Assembly: GCA_003136355.1 (NCBI GenBank) | Contig: PLED01000002.1 | Span: forward strand, 1-40,227 | DNA: 40,227 nt | Direction: 5' to 3' | Source: Vulcanimicrobiota bacterium | GTDB lineage: Bacteria > Vulcanimicrobiota > Vulcanimicrobiia > Vulcanimicrobiales > Vulcanimicrobiaceae | Shown here: positions 24,029-30,936 of the stretch, piece after piece | Numbering within the stretch: the stretch's first letter is position 1 | Layout: each line of letters starts with the position of its first letter | Translations under genes and position numbers: made by a program | The notes under the pieces: model-generated | Databases searched by the model: none | Seen by the model: only the letters and a program-made list of their open reading frames with translations | What the model was told of the DNA's origin: nothing

Positions 24029-25410
24029 TGAGTTGGAATGCTCTGCTGAAAAGAAAACACGTTGTCCGGATCGATCGCCTTCTTGACCGCGATCAAGCGA
24101 TCAAGATTCGGACCGTAGTACGCGTCGAGATAATCCGGCAAGAGGCTGTCGACGTAATTGGCGTAGGCGCCCGAGGCATAGGGCAGCATCGCCGTTCGCA
24201 CTCCCTCGATCCAGTCGACCGAGCGTTGCATGTCGGCCGGGTCGGTCCAATACGCGTCGTACTGAACGACGAACTTTGCGGCTCGGTGCGGCACTGCCGT
24301 CGCGTCGACAGCGATGCGCGAGGGAGCTCCACCTCCCGCCAGGAGCTGCACCATGCTCGGCTCGTTCGTCTCCCACGGCGTTTGTGGCGGTGAAGCTTCG
24401 AGTTGCTTCCGAAGCGCAGTGATCGCCTGGCCGGGAAACAGCTCGTGCGCGACTGCCGACGTGCTCTTGAAGGGCTGACGATCGTTATGCGGATGGATAA
24501 GCCATTTGGTGTTCACCGGATCGGCGCCGCCGAAGACCGCCGCGGCTGCGCTGTAGGGCATCGCTTGAATATTGATGCCGGTGGGCGGTGCCACGGAGAG
24601 CAAGGGCTGCAGCAGCGCCGAAAACTGCGAAAGATCCGATGGATTGTCGGGCGTCATCTGCCCGAAGAGGGTGATCACGCCATCGACCGCCAGGCGCAAA
24701 AACGTTGAAACATCGTCCGTAACGACCGGCGCCCAGCGCTGCCAAGCGTCGACGATCGAATCGAAAGCTTGCCATGGCCAGGTGATGTTGCAGATCGCAA
24801 CATATCCGATCGGGTGCAGCGCAACGTCGAACGAGGTCACGATGCCGAAGTTTCCGCCGCCTCCCCCTTGGCTAGCCCAGTGCAGATCCGCGTTCTCGCC
24901 CGCGTCGGCGTGAACCAGATCGCCTTTTGCATCCACCATCGTCACGCCGGTCAGACTGTCGCATGTCAGTCCGTACTTTCTCGAGGTCACGCCGAAACCG
25001 CCGCCCAACGCCAAACCAGCTATTCCGACACTCGCGCCGCTGGCTGCCGGCACCGTGAAGCCTACGTCGAATAGCTGTTGGTGCAAGTCCAGGCAGTACA
25101 CGCCTGCGCCGATTCGCCCGGTCATGTTAGAGCCATCGACGCAGATTGAGTCGATCTCGCTGACATCGACAATTAGGGCCCCGGGAAACAGCGAATATGC
25201 TTCGTAGCTGTGGCGCCCAGAGCGCGCGCGCAGCGGCACGTTATTTTCACGCGCCCATCGGACCGCGTTCTGCACGTCGAGCTCGCTTTGACAAAACACG
25301 ATGGCTCGCGGAATGAGCGCGTCGTAATCGACGCAGGATCGGAAGTTGCGGCGGGCTTCCTCCCAGCCGGGGCTGTGCGGATCGAGGACTCTCCCAGTTA
25401 GGCCGCTCAT
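24025..25410 (-). CDS. FAD-linked oxidase, berberine-bridge type, mono-covalent
   Basis: With ATG 25408-25410 (AGGTGG upstream) the protein is 461 aa. It has the PCMH FAD fold (RSGRHSYEAY with His67 as the expected FAD-linking residue; GIAGLALGGGFG; GGGGGNFGIVTSF) and a BBE C-terminal domain (YANYVDSLLPDYLDAYYGPN). The second FAD-linking Cys of bicovalent enzymes is replaced: the segment reads VPAASGASVG, with Gly at that place. Such oxidases use O2 as acceptor and release H2O2. First gene of the seven-gene operon; its promoter should lie in 25411-25771. Confidence 0.92.
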   Translation of the reverse strand: MSGLTGRVLDPHSPGWEEARRNFRSCVDYDALIPRAIVFCQSELDVQNAVRWARENNVPLRARSGRHSYEAYSLFPGALIVDVSEIDSICVDGSNMTGRIGAGVYCLDLHQQLFDVGFTVPAASGASVGIAGLALGGGFGVTSRKYGLTCDSLTGVTMVDAKGDLVHADAGENADLHWASQGGGGGNFGIVTSFDVALHPIGYVAICNITWPWQAFDSIVDAWQRWAPVVTDDVSTFLRLAVDGVITLFGQMTPDNPSDLSQFSALLQPLLSVAPPTGINIQAMPYSAAAAVFGGADPVNTKWLIHPHNDRQPFKSTSAVAHELFPGQAITALRKQLEASPPQTPWETNEPSMVQLLAGGGAPSRIAVDATAVPHRAAKFVVQYDAYWTDPADMQRSVDWIEGVRTAMLPYASGAYANYVDSLLPDYLDAYYGPNLDRLIAVKKAIDPDNVFSFQQSIPTQ

Positions 25411-25650
25411 GGGCGGGCCCACCTGATCACCGCCTGTCCGCAACGGAGTAGCGCCGATACGCCCACGGCGAGAGAACGAGAATAGGGACGCAAAAGAAGC
25501 ATGCCCCGACTCCTCATAAATGCCGGTCCAACCAGTCGAGCCAACGCTCAGAGTGCTCCGCTCGATGGCTTAGCTTGTTTTAGTCAGGTGCTCAGCCTCC
25601 CCTTCCTGCCTGCGCGGCGAAGCCGAGCCCGATTTGCCGCATAATTTCCC

Positions 25651-25681
25651 AGGCCGTTGCCATCCGCTCCAACGGCCTTTT
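25651..25681 (+). terminator. intrinsic terminator inside the leader of the cysteine protease
   Basis: AGGCCGTTG (25651-25659) pairs perfectly with CAACGGCCT (25670-25678) around a ten-base loop, followed by a short T run. It is oriented plus, yet no plus-strand gene exists upstream for over 6 kb; the nearest downstream start is the protease at 25772. It therefore looks like a leader terminator (attenuator) or the end of a small RNA. The rest of the 361-base divergent intergenic region must hold both promoters. A second stem, CCTGCC/GGCAGG at 25728-25745, lies closer to the gene. Confidence 0.55.
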
Positions 25682-25771
25682 CACGCGGCAGGATATGACC
25701 AAAATGGGCTAGTAGAAGCCTTGTCCACCTGCCCGACGAGGCAGGCAGCTCCAGCTCGGATCGAGGTTGGC

Positions 25772-26593
25772 ATGCCTGACACAGTAACCGGTTCGCGGCC
25801 GCACCAGCGGAGCGTCCAGCGCTTCGGATGGGTTCCGGATCTTCCCGATCACCGCGACCGCCTTTTTGCGGCCGCGCCGCCGATCATCGCGACGCTCCCG
25901 CCGAGCACAGACTTACGCGCCACGAATCCGCCGGTGTATGACCAGAAACAGCTCGGGAGCTGCACGGCCAATGCGATCGCAGCGCTCTTCGAGTTCGTCG
26001 CAATGAAAGAGCAGTTCGGGACGGTGGCTCCTTCAAGACTCTTCATCTACTACAACGAGCGCGAGATCGAGGGGACGGTAGAGTCCGATAGCGGGGCGCA
26101 ACTGCGCGACGGAGTAAAAACAGTCGCGAACCTGGGCGTTTGCAAAGAGGACGACTGGAAATATGACGAAGGCCAATTTACAAAGAAACCGCCAACCGCA
26201 TGTTATCAGAACGCGCTCAGCAGCAAGGCGACTGAGTACCTGCGCCTCACACCGGTACTTTCGCAACTGCAAGGGTGTCTCGCGCAAGGGTACCCGTTCG
26301 TCTTCGGCTTTACCGTGTATTCGAGCTTCATGTCGCAAGGCGTGGCAACGTCCGGCGAGGCACCGCTTCCTCAGCCTAACGATACAGTGGAAGGCGGCCA
26401 CGCTGTGATGGCCGTCGGATATGATAACGCGACTCAAAAATTCCTGATCCGCAATTCGTGGGGCACCGGCTGGGGACAGGCCGGCTACTTTACACTTCCC
26501 TACGCATACCTGACAACCGCAAATCTCTCGTCCGATTTTTGGACGATCCGACAAGTGCAATCTGCGGCACGCGCCCCCGCGCCGACTGTTTGA
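25772..26593 (+). CDS. papain-family (C1) cysteine protease
   Basis: ATG 25772 is preceded by GAGG eight bases upstream, giving 273 aa. The C1 active site is complete: Gln58 and Cys64 in QKQLGSCTANA, His210 in EGGHAVMAVGYD, and Asn228 in RNSWGTGWGQAGYF. The N-terminal RFGWVPDLPDHRD is typical of bacterial C1 proteases without a long propeptide. There is no signal peptide. It diverges from the lipase/phosphoesterase/oxidase operon and may share control with it. Confidence 0.93.
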   Translation: MPDTVTGSRPHQRSVQRFGWVPDLPDHRDRLFAAAPPIIATLPPSTDLRATNPPVYDQKQLGSCTANAIAALFEFVAMKEQFGTVAPSRLFIYYNEREIEGTVESDSGAQLRDGVKTVANLGVCKEDDWKYDEGQFTKKPPTACYQNALSSKATEYLRLTPVLSQLQGCLAQGYPFVFGFTVYSSFMSQGVATSGEAPLPQPNDTVEGGHAVMAVGYDNATQKFLIRNSWGTGWGQAGYFTLPYAYLTTANLSSDFWTIRQVQSAARAPAPTV

Positions 26594-26619
26594 GTCATCT
26601 TGATAATGAGGAGAATCTC

Positions 26620-26745
26620 ATGCAATTCATAGAGCGTTTCTTTGGGATTCCACCCGACGGCGGTTCGGGCGCACTCGAGCTTCTCTACTTCGCAGCACTA
26701 TTAGCGATCTGTCGCTGTAGGACGGTGCGGTGCCAAAGGAGGTAG
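26620..26745 (+). CDS. 41-aa membrane peptide downstream of the protease
   Basis: A GAGGAG ribosome-binding site sits eight bases before ATG 26620. The peptide has an amphipathic N terminus (FIERFFGIPPDGG), one hydrophobic segment (LELLYFAALLAI) and a Cys/Arg-rich end. The strong RBS and position 26 bases after the protease stop argue for translation. The abrupt Cys/Arg tail could mean a frameshifted, shortened membrane protein. Function unknown. Confidence 0.55.
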   Translation: MQFIERFFGIPPDGGSGALELLYFAALLAICRCRTVRCQRR

Positions 26746-26835
26746 CAAAAACAGCGGCAACACAGCCGATAGCAATATAAATCATCCAGAAAAGAATGCT
26801 GCTCAATGTATCTTGCGCTTTAGAACAGGCGTCTG

Positions 26836-28353
26836 CTAAGGCCGTAGCCCGCGTTTCACAGCCTCCGCAACCAGCGAGGCTCGAGTCGGCACACCGAACG
26901 ACTGCAGCATCCGTTTGATGTGATTCTGTATCGTGAATGGGCGAGTGCCGGTGATCTTCACGATCTGCTCCGTCGTTCTGCCTTCGACCAATAGATCCAG
27001 CACACGCCTTTGCGCCGGCGTCACGTGCGGCAACTCCGGATCGGCCATCTTGCGCAAACCGTCGCGCAGCCAGCTGCCGCCGTAGTTCTGCAGCTTCTGC
27101 CTCGCGCGCTCCAGCCAAGAATCATTGCGCGTCAACTCGAACATACGTAGCGCACAGCGGCCGGCTCGCCAATCGTAGCCGATCGCGTTGTACACGTCCC
27201 ACGCCTTGCGAAAAGCGGCCGACGCAGACTTGCGATTCCCCAGCTTCATTTGCACAACGCCGTTCGCGTACTCGGCGAGCGCGGAGAGCCGATCGTCGTA
27301 CCGCATATGCAGCTGCGGATTTATTGCGTCGCGCAGCTCGAAGAATTTCGCGAGATAGGATGAGGCGCGGCCGCTGTCGAGATCGACGTACAGCTCGGCG
27401 GCCAGAGGGAGGGCGGCGCGTTCCTCGTCGTCGGTCGTTCGCCATGAGACGCTCTCAAGGATCTCTTGCGCCTCAGCGAGCTCCGATCGCGACCAGAGTC
27501 CTTCGCCGACGCACTTGGCGAGATAGGCCCGGTCAAGGAGCGTCATCGCGCGCCATGGCGGCGACGGCGCGATCGCGCCGGCCATCTTCAAATACCGGAA
27601 CGCATTGAAATAGTCTCCCTCGAGTGCATGGCACCATGCCACGGCCTTGTACGTCTGGAACTGGTTGACGCGGAAATCCTCGGTCCACTCCTGCCGGTTC
27701 ACGCGCGCTTGCACAAAGCGCCGGATCTTCGGAGCGTCCAGCTCGCGCGCTCGCGTCGCCAATGTGTGCAGCGCCCAGACCTCGTCCTCGCGATGCTCTT
27801 CTTTGAGGCCGTCCATGAACTCGAGCAGATGCATCAGAACAAGGGCGCTGTCCAAGTATCGCTCCTGGTGCGTGAAGATTCCGCTCTCCAGCCAGTCCGC
27901 CCAGATGCGCGCGCGATCGCCCGGCGCGTTGCGAACCTCGCCCAGCAGGGCTCGCGCGTCTTCGGTACGCCGCTCTTCGAGGTAGCGGCGAGCGCGCCAA
28001 TAGGCTAACTCTCCGGTGCGGATAAGCTCGGTCCCATCCTCGGCCGCGCGCTCGAAATACTCGTCGGCTTCCGAGAACCGGTTGGAGCGCGAGTGCGCAA
28101 CGCCCAAGATCATGAGGCGCTCGGCATCCTGAGCTCGCGTGACGTTGCCGATGTCGTTTAGGAGCTTTATCGCATCCGCATAATCGCGCTTCTTAATGAA
28201 GACCCATGCGCGTAACAGGGCCGCATCGGCCGGCGCTGTTGCCGGCTGCAGGTCGAACAGGCTCGCAGCGTCAGAGAAGCGCCCTTCGTCCACGGCCTCA
28301 CGCATAAGCCTCATGATTACCGCCGGAGGTTGTCTTGATTGACTCTTGTTCAC
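26836..28353 (-). CDS. LuxR-family regulator with TPR-like sensor region (505 aa)
   Basis: The C-terminal 65 residues form a LuxR/GerE helix-turn-helix (LPHVTPAQRRVLDLLVEGRT, then TEQIVKITGTRPFTIQNHIK and the closing helix). The preceding 430 residues are helical repeats of TPR type (for example AERLMILGVAHSRSNRFSEA, DEYFERAAEDG). There is no receiver, PAS or ATPase domain, so the ligand or partner is unknown. The start is GTG 28353. It lies between two enzyme blocks, the reverse operon and the forward DyP cluster, and is the obvious candidate to control one or both. Confidence 0.85.
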   Translation of the reverse strand: MNKSQSRQPPAVIMRLMREAVDEGRFSDAASLFDLQPATAPADAALLRAWVFIKKRDYADAIKLLNDIGNVTRAQDAERLMILGVAHSRSNRFSEADEYFERAAEDGTELIRTGELAYWRARRYLEERRTEDARALLGEVRNAPGDRARIWADWLESGIFTHQERYLDSALVLMHLLEFMDGLKEEHREDEVWALHTLATRARELDAPKIRRFVQARVNRQEWTEDFRVNQFQTYKAVAWCHALEGDYFNAFRYLKMAGAIAPSPPWRAMTLLDRAYLAKCVGEGLWSRSELAEAQEILESVSWRTTDDEERAALPLAAELYVDLDSGRASSYLAKFFELRDAINPQLHMRYDDRLSALAEYANGVVQMKLGNRKSASAAFRKAWDVYNAIGYDWRAGRCALRMFELTRNDSWLERARQKLQNYGGSWLRDGLRKMADPELPHVTPAQRRVLDLLVEGRTTEQIVKITGTRPFTIQNHIKRMLQSFGVPTRASLVAEAVKRGLRP

Positions 28354-28365
28354 GTGGCCTAATTT

Positions 28366-28395
28366 GGGTAGCGGGCCACGAATGACCCGCTACCC
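28366..28395 (-). other. strong 10-bp stem-loop between lipoprotein and LuxR genes
   Basis: GGGTAGCGGG (28366-28375) and CCCGCTACCC (28386-28395) pair perfectly around a ten-base loop, just after the lipoprotein stop and 12 bases before the LuxR start. No T run follows on either strand. It may be an RNA-stabilising or attenuating stem, or an operator for the regulator. Confidence 0.55.
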
Positions 28396-28407
28396 GTTGG
28401 ACCTAGC

Positions 28408-28584
28408 CTATCTGGGCATTCCGCCGTCGCTGTCGCAGGTCGGACACGGCGGAGGGGTGTCGTCCATCCTCGTGATGCCGGGCGGCGGCGGGATTAGGCC
28501 CATCTGAGGTGAGCGCGGCGTGCAGGCCGCAAAGACCGCCAGCGCGGCTAACACGAACATGGCCTTTTTGAAGGCTGTAGACAT
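28408..28584 (-). CDS. small lipoprotein (58 aa)
   Basis: ATG 28582-28584 opens a 58-codon frame with a basic N terminus, hydrophobic core and lipobox-like FAAC (Cys21): residues 1-20 read MSTAFKKAMFVLAALAVFAA. The mature part is Pro-rich with a CPTC motif that could bind metal or a cofactor. AAGGA lies about 11 bases upstream of the start. It is 54 bases upstream of the LuxR-type regulator in the same direction, so the two may be co-transcribed; a small exported lipoprotein before a regulator could be a signal or immunity-like component. Function unknown. Confidence 0.65.
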   Translation of the reverse strand: MSTAFKKAMFVLAALAVFAACTPRSPQMGLIPPPPGITRMDDTPPPCPTCDSDGGMPR

Positions 28585-28603
28585 GATTTTTCCGTCCTTT
28601 TCA

Positions 28604-28655
28604 GCCCCCTGATGGGGGGCGTGCGAAGTAACCTAGCTCGGTTGAGCTAGTTACT
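28604..28655 (-). promoter_or_regulatory. two tandem stem-loops in the leader of the small lipoprotein
   Basis: Stem A is GCCCCC (28604-28609) with GGGGGC (28615-28620). Stem B spans 28627-28655: AGTAACCTAGCTC pairs with GAGCTAGTTACT around a GGTT loop with a single bulged C, about 12 base pairs. In the reverse direction B precedes A, and A precedes the ribosome-binding site. No T run follows, so a structured mRNA leader or protein-binding sites are more likely than a terminator. Confidence 0.5.
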
Positions 28656-28855
28656 CAAGAGTAGGACGGAATGGCCGGGAATGGCTAGATCGCACCCCGG
28701 CGCGGAACATGCGCCAGATCCGGCATCGGCGCGGCAGAGCGATGAATCGTTGGGCATAACTGCCTGTCACGGCCGGCCGCTGCGGTTCTGGGACAGAATC
28801 GGGCTCCGGGGATTTCCGGGAAGCGGGCTAGCTTATTCAGGTCATGCGGAGGTTA

Positions 28856-28941
28856 GCCGCAGCGCGGCAGAGGAAACCCATGCCGCAAGGGTGTCCGCGA
28901 TTCTTCACCGGGAATCGCCTCGCCGGCCGTTTTGGCCGGCG
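28856..28941 (+). promoter_or_regulatory. multi-hairpin leader in front of the DyP cluster
   Basis: Four consecutive stems can be drawn in 86 bases: GCCGC/GCGGC (28856-28868), ACCC/GGGT (28876-28892, enclosing CCGCAAGG with a GNRA-type loop), GCGATTC/GAATCGC (28897-28918) and CGCCGGCC/GGCCGGCG (28921-28941). The last ends 25 bases before ATG 28967. This is dense enough to suggest a structured 5' leader or riboregulator. I could not match it to a known riboswitch class. Confidence 0.4.
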
Positions 28942-28966
28942 CGCTCAACGCCCTGGGAGTCAATCC

Positions 28967-29458
28967 ATGAGCAGCGCCAGTTCTCTATCTTTATTGGTCC
29001 AACTAACAGGCAACCCGACGAGCGAGCAAACCCAGAAGCTTCGATCGCTCTTCACGCCGGCGAATTCAGGCCAGCCCAGCGCCGGAACCGACATCCTGCA
29101 CTACGCGTGGCTGACGATCATGCCGTCGTCGCTGGGCGGACCGTACGCGTTCCTCTCGACGGTCTACGACCTTGACTTCTACGACTACGTCAAGGTGCTC
29201 GTCACTGCCGATCCGGCGGCATTCGATTCGTTTCTGCCATTTCTGGTGGGCGGCTCCGAGTACGTCCCCGTTATGCAGCATCTCGACGCGTTCATCAACG
29301 TCTTCGTCAAGGGACACGACCTCGCGCAGAACCCGCAGGGCTCGCCCAACGGATTCGTCCCGGACAATCCGAAGAATCCGGGCAATCCGAAATTGTTCCA
29401 GGGCTACTTCTGGACCGTCGGCTACATTCTCAATCAGCTGGGACCCGGCCAACCTTGA
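28967..29458 (+). CDS. DyP-cluster companion protein (163 aa), possibly DyP-fold related
   Basis: ATG 28967 begins the credible sequence; an upstream in-frame extension covers the hairpin leader and is Arg-rich noise. No signal peptide. The core (ILHYAWLTIMP, then YAFLSTVYDLDFYDYVKVLV and FDSFLPFL) has the beta-alpha rhythm of the ferredoxin-like half-domains of DyP and related proteins, but no heme-binding His or GxxDG. It overlaps the peroxidase start in a TTGA junction, so an accessory subunit or substrate partner is likely. Family not established. Confidence 0.7.
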   Translation: MSSASSLSLLVQLTGNPTSEQTQKLRSLFTPANSGQPSAGTDILHYAWLTIMPSSLGGPYAFLSTVYDLDFYDYVKVLVTADPAAFDSFLPFLVGGSEYVPVMQHLDAFINVFVKGHDLAQNPQGSPNGFVPDNPKNPGNPKLFQGYFWTVGYILNQLGPGQP

Positions 29459-30936
29459 TCAGCTCAGGAGCTGCGACCACAACCTATCCGCTTCCAGTCG
29501 ATCTTTCTCAGGTGCAAGGCGTGGTGCTGCGCGGGTATCACATGAGGTTCGCGCGGTACTTTACCTTATCGGCGAAGGAGGGGGAGCGAGATGCCGCGCG
29601 CGGATTCGCAGGCAGCCTCGTGGACGGAAGCGCGGGCGTGCCACAGATTCAGACCGCTGTTTCCTGGGGCGCAAACAAGCCAAGCACCTGCCTCAACATC
29701 GGGTTCACTTCTGGCGGGTTGGTTAACATCGGCATGCCGAGCGAGCTCGTTGCCGCTTCGTTCAACACGTATGCGCACCGTCCGTTCTACAACGGCGCGG
29801 CGACCAACAATGTCTCGATCGGAGACGTCGGCCCCAACGATCCGCAGTACTGGCTGATCGACGATCGCAAGTTCGACGTCATGCTTGCACTGTGGGCGGA
29901 CACACTCGCCAACCTCAACGCGACCAGTGCCGTGCTGCGCAACATCTTCTCGGCCGGGTTTACAGAAACCGGAGCATTTGATTCTCAGGACCTCCCGGAC
30001 GGCCAGATCTATTTCGGCTACCGCGACGGCCTCGGGCAGCCCACTCTCATCGGAAACATCTCGCAGCAGCCCCCCGACGGCGATCAGACGCTGGTTGACA
30101 CCGGGGCATTCATCCTGGGAACCGGGACGACGCCATTCTTCAACGCCGATACCGTCAACGTTCCGCAACCCGCGCCGTTTGGGAACTTTGGGAGCTTTGG
30201 CGCATTCCGAATGCTCCAGCAACATGTTGATCACTTCGAGGCGTTTCTGGACGCGAATGCGCCGGCATTCGGACAGATGTACTCGATCGCAGATCTCGCC
30301 TACGCGCGCGAAGCGCTCAAGGCGACGATCATCGGCCGGTGGTCGAACGGCACGTCGCTCATGTACTGGCCTTTTTCGAAAGGCACGCCGCCGCCCAACC
30401 TCGACGATCAGACCATCAACGATTTCGGATATGCGAACGATCTTCACGGATACACGTGTCCATTCGGCTCGCACATCCGCCGCGGAAATCCAAGGGACAG
30501 CCAACCGGATCAAGACGCGTCGCTCCATCGCATCATGCGCCGGGCAATGCCGTACCAGAACCCGTACGATCCGAACGACCGCAACACGGGCGAGACCGGT
30601 CTGATCGGGTTCTTCATCAACTCATCACTCACCGACCAGTTCGAATTCCTTATGAGCCAGTGGATCGACAGCTACGGCTCGCTCTCGCAAGATCCCGCAG
30701 ACCCGGCCATCGGATACAACGTGCTGGCCTACGATCCGAGCAAACCCGGCGACGTGCCTCCCTATAACTTCACGCTAAGCGCGCCGAAGCCAATTCCGCC
30801 GCCGCGCACTGTGACGCTGCCTCTGACGATCGGCGCTCCGCCGTTCACGCAAACGCGCGGCAGCGCATATTGCTTTCTCCCCGGCATCTGCGGCATCGAA
30901 TGGATCGCCACAAAAGGCTGGATCAGGCAAGGATGA
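29455..30936 (+). CDS. DyP-type heme peroxidase
   Basis: A 493-aa protein with the hallmark GxxDG motif GYRDG (residues 188-192, catalytic Asp191), proximal heme His340 in CPFGSHIRRGNPRD, and the HRIMRRAMPY and GLIGFFINSS segments expected around the heme. DyP enzymes use H2O2 to oxidise dyes, phenolics or other substrates. No signal peptide is present. The start is TTG 29455, overlapping the stop of the companion gene; the stop overlaps the ATG of the flavin oxidase. The three genes form one translation-coupled unit in which the oxidase could supply peroxide. Confidence 0.93.
   Translation: MISSGAATTTYPLPVDLSQVQGVVLRGYHMRFARYFTLSAKEGERDAARGFAGSLVDGSAGVPQIQTAVSWGANKPSTCLNIGFTSGGLVNIGMPSELVAASFNTYAHRPFYNGAATNNVSIGDVGPNDPQYWLIDDRKFDVMLALWADTLANLNATSAVLRNIFSAGFTETGAFDSQDLPDGQIYFGYRDGLGQPTLIGNISQQPPDGDQTLVDTGAFILGTGTTPFFNADTVNVPQPAPFGNFGSFGAFRMLQQHVDHFEAFLDANAPAFGQMYSIADLAYAREALKATIIGRWSNGTSLMYWPFSKGTPPPNLDDQTINDFGYANDLHGYTCPFGSHIRRGNPRDSQPDQDASLHRIMRRAMPYQNPYDPNDRNTGETGLIGFFINSSLTDQFEFLMSQWIDSYGSLSQDPADPAIGYNVLAYDPSKPGDVPPYNFTLSAPKPIPPPRTVTLPLTIGAPPFTQTRGSAYCFLPGICGIEWIATKGWIRQG

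Noticed and set aside
28865-28900. Resemblance to a c-di-GMP-I riboswitch core
   Set aside because: The conserved CAAACC and GGGACGCAAAGCC segments are not matched well enough; only the GNRA-like loop is similar.
29566-30528. 320-codon reverse-strand frame opposite the DyP gene
   Set aside because: Arg/Val-rich antisense shadow; the plus strand carries complete DyP motifs.
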